Assembly (NCBI GenBank): GCA_004014935.1
Contig: CP025326.1
Location: forward strand, 744,001 to 808,000
Length of the DNA stretch: 64,000 nucleotides
Source of the DNA: Saccharomycopsis malanga
Taxonomy: Eukaryota; Ascomycota; Saccharomycetes; Ascoideales; Saccharomycopsidaceae
Direction: 5' to 3'
The notes beneath the pieces were generated by a model, which was not told the DNA's origin, made no database searches, and saw nothing but the letters and a program-made list of their open reading frames with translations. Below are positions 59,611 through 64,000 of the stretch, one piece after another. How positions within the stretch are numbered: the stretch's first letter is position 1; each line of letters opens with the position of its first letter. A program made the translations under genes and the position numbers.

Positions 59611-60955
59611 TAACAGTTGACAGTTATCTAGTGTAAGATGTAATCAAAATCAGCATGCTAAATGATTTTAGGTCGTGTCTTTTAGTTTGGATTAAGCGTT
59701 TGATTGGAAGAAGAGTATTTATTAGTGTATAATAAAAAATAGCATTCATTACGTGTTTAATAAAGAATAGCGTCTAGTAGGACTGTAGTATTAAATGTCA
59801 TTTATCAAGATTTTTGTAAAGACTTGTTATAACGTTTATTAGGTTTTTATTCCAAAACCTGTATTTATTAGGACTAAGAATAGCTTTTGATGGGCCTTAA
59901 ATATCTTTTATTAAAACTTTACCAGTAAGAATTGTTTAAATCGCGGTTTAAAGAATTGGCCATAGAATCGGGTCAGTGCGAAATCTTAGTAATGACCAAA
60001 ACATTCACTCAAACAGATGTTCAAGTATATGACTAGGTTATTGGTCATTTTATCTGTTTTGAACGAGAAGTATCTCTGGCATATATTCTCTACATGTATA
60101 GTTGCGTGTACTTAATAGATATATACTGGACTTGGGATCATTAATCTTGAATTCAAAAAGTGAGATTTACAAGCAGATTAGAATGATCTTAGTTTTATAG
60201 GTCGTTTCAATCTTTTCAATAAAATGTTTGGCATATTGCAATGATCGGGATAGTTTCCTCAAACCATATATACAACCCCAGATTGCCTATTCTGTAAAAT
60301 TACTACATCTTGACATCTGGACGCCTTGAAAAGAAACAAGCACTGATAAAGAAACATGCCAATACAAGCTAAACACTTAGTGTAGAGTCTATAGTCGTCC
60401 GACCAATCATAGAAGCAGATCTTATCAAGGATAAACCCCCCTTTAGCACCCTCATACCAAGACAAGAAAAGCTCGGCTTGCCAAGTGTTGCTGATTATAC
60501 GGTAGAATCACAGTGGATATTGTGAATATACATTGTGCTCTATAAAGAGTATAACCATGAACAATTATAGTATTGTATAGATGTAAAACTAGCTACCAAT
60601 TCATAGCAGCTCAATAACCTAACAATCTACAAGCTAACAACCAGCATGACAGCAGTCTACAACTTCAACACCATAAACCGAACTCACATCCACGGCCTCA
60701 ATTATTTCCGTTTCTGATCAACGTCTTCCCACTGATAAGCGTTAAAAAGTAAAACGGAAAAAAAAGTTTAAAAGATCTGAAAAATTTTCAATGCCTGTAT
60801 ACATATATAAAAGCATGCGATTTCCAAGCTTCAACCAACGAATGTAATAAACTGTTTTTCTATTTCTCTTCTTTCCTTTTTAGTTCCATCTGGGCTATAA
60901 TTTGTTGAATAACCCGGGATCTAGAAGGGAAACAGGAAAATCTATCATAGTAGCC
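59611..60955. other. Intergenic between the two permeases
   Basis: 1.3 kb without a gene or SINE-A. Short AT-rich phrases (TTATTAGGACT, TATTAAAA) recur near 59700-59930. The FCY2 promoter elements are listed separately. Confidence 0.5.
60734..60813 (+). promoter_or_regulatory. GATAAG and TATA box of Fcy-type permease gene
   Basis: GATAAG lies at 60734-60739 and TATATAAAAG at 60804-60813, 222 and 143 bp before the ATG. A start-stop uORF (ATGTAA) at 60842-60847 lies just after the TATA box and might be in the leader, depending on the transcription start. Confidence 0.5.
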
Positions 60956-62485
60956 ATGTCTGTCGAGAAAAAGTCCGATGTGGAGTCTCAGGTCGAGGTT
61001 TATCCAGGAACTGCTGCCAGTAATGAGCAGGTTAAGAGTGCCAAATGGCTTGAATTTGTCAATACCATGGGTGAAGGGCTCAAGGCTGAAATTAGAGGTA
61101 TCGAAAGAGTTCCAGAAGATCAAAGACATGACACTTCTTGGATTTCTACCTTTACCATATTCTTATCTCCTAATTTGTCCATTGCTGCCATTGGTACTGG
61201 TGCTTTAGGAACTGCTGCTTTTGGTTTGGATTTCTGGACCTCGGTAATCATCATCATTTTGTTTTCTTTCATTGGGTCTCTTCCTGTTGGTCTTTATGCT
61301 GTGTTTGGTATGAAGTTTGGTCTTAGACAACAGATCTTGTCTCGTTTTTTGGTCGGCAATTTCGCTGCGAGAGTTTTTGCCATCATTAATGTCATCAGTT
61401 GTGTTGGTTGGAACGCTATCAATTCCATTGCAGCTGTGGAGTTGTTTGTTGCTGTAGGTCCTCTTCCTCCTGCAGTGGGATGTGTTATCATTGTTCTATG
61501 TACTTTGATCTTGGCCTTCTTCGGTTACAAGGTCATCCATACTTATGAAAAATACTCCTGGATTCCAAACTTCATCATCTGTTTTGTGATAATTGCCAGA
61601 TTGAAAATCGAAGGCGATTTCTCTATTGGAAAAATGGGCACTGGTAAAGTTGAAATCGGTAATGTTTTGAGTTTTATTTCCGTCATTTTTGGCTTCGTTG
61701 CTGGTTGGACTCCTTCTGCTGCCGATTATACCGTCTATGTTCCTTCCAACACTCGTTCTTGGAAAATCTTCTGGGCCATGACTTTTGGTCTTTTCCTCCC
61801 TTCGCTTTTCACCTTGATTTTGGGTGCTGCCATGGGTGCTTGCACTCAAACCAATAATAATTTGGCTCAGGCATATCTGGAAGCTTCTATTGGTGGCTTG
61901 ACTTACGAAATCTTGGTTCCTAATTCTTTAGGAAGATTCGGAAGCTTCTGTTGTGTCTTACTCGGTCTTTCAACCATTGCCAACAACTTACCTGGCTCGT
62001 ATTCTTTGTCTCTTTCTGCCCAAGCGGTCTGGTCCAAATTCGCCAGAGTTCCTAGACTTTTCTGGTGTGTTGTTGGCAACTTGGTCTCTTTGGCCATCTC
62101 CATTCCTGCCTATTACGACTTTTCCACCGCTTTGGAGAACTTCTTGTCCATCATCGGTTATAATGTCTCCATTTATTTGGGTATTTCCCTCTGTGAACAT
62201 TTGTTCGTCAGAAAAAACAAATTCTCCAATTATGACATGACTTACAACGACGCCATCCATAACTATCTCGACATCCCAGTCGGTTACGCTGGCTTCATCA
62301 CTATGTTGATTGGTTGGGTCTTTGCTGTCATCGGTATGGATCAATCGTGGTTCAACGGTTTTGCTTCAAGACACATCGGTGCTGGTGGTGACATTGGCTG
62401 GGAACTTTGTATCAGTTCCACTTTCCTCATCTATTGTGTCTTGAGACCTTTGGAATTGAAATATATTGAAAAGAAATCTTTATGA
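60956..62485 (+). CDS. FCY2: Purine-cytosine permease
   Basis: 509 aa from the ATG at 60956. The frame extends further upstream only through TTG starts. It is an NCS1 superfamily member of the Fcy subfamily with about 12 membrane helices. Recognised parts are GIERVPEDQR before helix 1, TFTIFLSPNLSIAAIGTGAL, FGMKFGLRQQILSRFLVG, NVISCVGWNAINS, GWTPSAADYTVYVPSNT, and LLGLSTIANNLPGSYSLSLS. Fcy2 and its paralogues Fcy21/22 take up adenine, guanine, hypoxanthine and cytosine with protons. The length is close to Saccharomyces Fcy2 (533 aa). Strong codon bias for a permease (TTG, GGT, GTT) suggests good expression. Confidence 0.92.
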   Translation: MSVEKKSDVESQVEVYPGTAASNEQVKSAKWLEFVNTMGEGLKAEIRGIERVPEDQRHDTSWISTFTIFLSPNLSIAAIGTGALGTAAFGLDFWTSVIIIILFSFIGSLPVGLYAVFGMKFGLRQQILSRFLVGNFAARVFAIINVISCVGWNAINSIAAVELFVAVGPLPPAVGCVIIVLCTLILAFFGYKVIHTYEKYSWIPNFIICFVIIARLKIEGDFSIGKMGTGKVEIGNVLSFISVIFGFVAGWTPSAADYTVYVPSNTRSWKIFWAMTFGLFLPSLFTLILGAAMGACTQTNNNLAQAYLEASIGGLTYEILVPNSLGRFGSFCCVLLGLSTIANNLPGSYSLSLSAQAVWSKFARVPRLFWCVVGNLVSLAISIPAYYDFSTALENFLSIIGYNVSIYLGISLCEHLFVRKNKFSNYDMTYNDAIHNYLDIPVGYAGFITMLIGWVFAVIGMDQSWFNGFASRHIGAGGDIGWELCISSTFLIYCVLRPLELKYIEKKSL

Positions 62486-64000
62486 GTGGTTCTACTTTTT
62501 TTTCCTTACATATGGTTTCTATATCTTTTGTCACGTATATTTTAGTATTTAATTGTTAATTTTGTTTAATGTCATAATTTGTTCTGTTGGCGTTCTGTTT
62601 AAAAGCTGTTTTATTTATTTATTTTTTTCCTCACGTTTATTTTAAAAGGTTGCATTGTTTTAATTCATAGCATTTGTTAATATTTAATATCACGATTATT
62701 ATGTTTTACCATTCATTTTTAGCATGTATCGATCCAAAATTGTTTTGCTTTAGCATGCATCAATTTCCTATCATTCGATTTTAAAAGGAATTTTTAGCTT
62801 GTATTAGCATCATTTACCATGAATTTTTAGCTTGTATTAACATCATTTACCATGAATTTTTAGTTTGTATTAACATTATTTACCATGAATTTTTAGAAAC
62901 ATACGAATCATTATTATTACAAATTATTAACACTCAATAATAAATGCCATTCTTCATTTCATTTCAAAACTTGCTTTTTACAGTCTCAATCCAGCCCCCA
63001 AAACGCAGCTACTCTTCCCTCTCCATATTGACACATTCAGCCCCACCAAAACCCTTTTAACATAATCAACTATTGTTAATCAAAATCCTCATTTTGGCCC
63101 TGAATCCATGCATGCTAATGCATAGTGATGCATACATCAGTAGGATATTGCATCAGAGTATGCAAATATTCACTATATATATGGTACTTTATAGTGTGAA
63201 CACTACTAAATACACACAAGTTTATTATCAAAATGATCTCCGGGAGATTTGCCAGCTAGTCAGATTTACACGGTGTAAGCGAAAGTATTCAGTAAATGGT
63301 TATTTGAACATTTATTTAGGTTGATGACGAAAGAGGAAAAATTTTTACACACTAAAAATGCATCTTGTGCTGAAATTTCTTCACTGTGACTACAGTGAAA
63401 ATTTTTGGTAACTTACCCCACGCTAAATGTGTCAATATATGGAGTGGTTTCTACCGTGATGGACCTGTATTAGCATGAAATGAAAAGAGAAGCCAAACGA
63501 CAAACCTCGTATTCTTGTAAGTAACTTCAAATCTAGTAAGTGGTCCAAAGAAGGACAACGTAAGATCTAGACAAATGACAACCAATTTTCTATAGAACTT
63601 AAGCTTAGACTAAGACTTAAGCTTTATGAATCAGAGAGATTTTCTTTGTATTATTGTTCGCAATGTTGGGTAATTATGAGCATTGATAAAACTTGGAGCA
63701 GATATTGTACGAGTCGGTGGTAAGACTAACTTTATGGTCATGGTTAGGTTAAAGTTTAGCAAAAATAAAGTTTAATAGCTAGGAGAATAACAAAGTAATG
63801 GATGAGCGAATGAAAAAAGTAATAATCTAGTAAATTGACAAGCTGGTAATACTTATGGAGAGATATCTAATTTCAGATGATTTTTATTGTAAGCCAACCT
63901 CAAAACTGTTATCTGACGTCTTGTCTATGTTCTTCACACCCATCTATCTGTTCTTTTTTGTAAGTATACTTAATTTGTGTATTAACAACAAGCTTTTAAA
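62486..64000. other. Gene-free right end of window
   Basis: No gene is supported. It holds the 33-bp tandem array (listed separately) and a GCATGC-rich patch near 63110-63165. An open frame at 63073-63324 has no protein-like features. Confidence 0.5.
62791..62896 (+). repeat. 33-bp tandem repeat, 3.2 units
   Basis: Units of TTTTTAGCTTGTATTAGCAT plus CATTTACCATGAA start at 62791, 62824 and 62857, and a partial one at 62890. Two more degraded relatives (TTTTTAGCATGTATCGATCC near 62716, TTTAGCATGCATCAATTTCC near 62751) precede them. It lies 300 bp downstream of FCY2. Confidence 0.9.

Overview
The window is nuclear DNA of a budding yeast (Saccharomycotina). Genes are mostly intronless, and the few introns carry yeast signals (GTATGT-type donors, TACTAAC-type branch points, TAG or CAG acceptors). 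An accessory subunit of respiratory complex I (NUXM type, 32392-32984) argues against Saccharomycetaceae, which lack complex I. CTG codons look scarce in the genes I scanned by eye (about 1 in the 658-codon arginyl-tRNA synthetase, none in SER2, 3 in HRD3). At two aligned positions (PNP1, Fur-type permease) Ser fits better than Leu, but one position in the arginyl-tRNA synthetase fits Leu better. A CUG-Ser clade yeast is therefore likely but not proven. I cannot name the species.

Layout. 1-6.8 kb is gene-poor and repeat-rich, with the start of one gene running off the left edge. 6.8-20.9 kb holds a TRP/FLC-type membrane protein, an RSC7/SWP82-type remodeller subunit, a small secreted protein, an intron-bearing tRNA-Lys(UUU), TTI1 and HRD3. 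20.9-28 kb is mostly repeats around the three-exon PNP1. 28-37.3 kb holds FBA1, an unknown coiled-coil protein, the complex I subunit, a thioredoxin, ABZ2 and SER2. 39-52 kb holds RPS13, arginyl-tRNA synthetase, a KEN-motif protein, an AIM7/GMF-like gene with an intron directly after its ATG, a CENP-Q/Okp1-like candidate and PBP1. 54-64 kb holds an LCCL-domain membrane protein whose frame is broken once, then two nucleobase/nucleoside permeases of the NCS1 superfamily from different subfamilies (Fur type and Fcy type).

The most striking feature is the intergenic space. More than 20 copies or pieces of a 270-390 bp repeat (called SINE-A here) lie on both strands. Copies have a tRNA-like head with recognisable Pol III A and B boxes, a fixed body, and an ATT-rich 3' tail. 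Several are flanked by 11-14 bp direct repeats, including one copy nested in another and one 40 bp remnant cut short at its 5' side. These are hallmarks of target-primed retroposition, which makes SINE-A a tRNA-derived SINE. I know of no described SINE family of this kind in a budding yeast. A second dispersed repeat (Repeat-B, about 1.1 kb, six copies all on the minus strand) carries an internal tRNA-Thr-like segment. I saw no LINE reverse transcriptase in the window, so any enzyme that moves SINE-A would be encoded elsewhere.

In functional terms the window is housekeeping: glycolysis (FBA1), serine and folate-precursor synthesis (SER2, ABZ2), purine salvage and nucleobase uptake (PNP1 and the two permeases), ER quality control (HRD3), PIKK maturation (TTI1), translation (RPS13, ArgRS, tRNA-Lys) and stress-granule/mRNA biology (PBP1).
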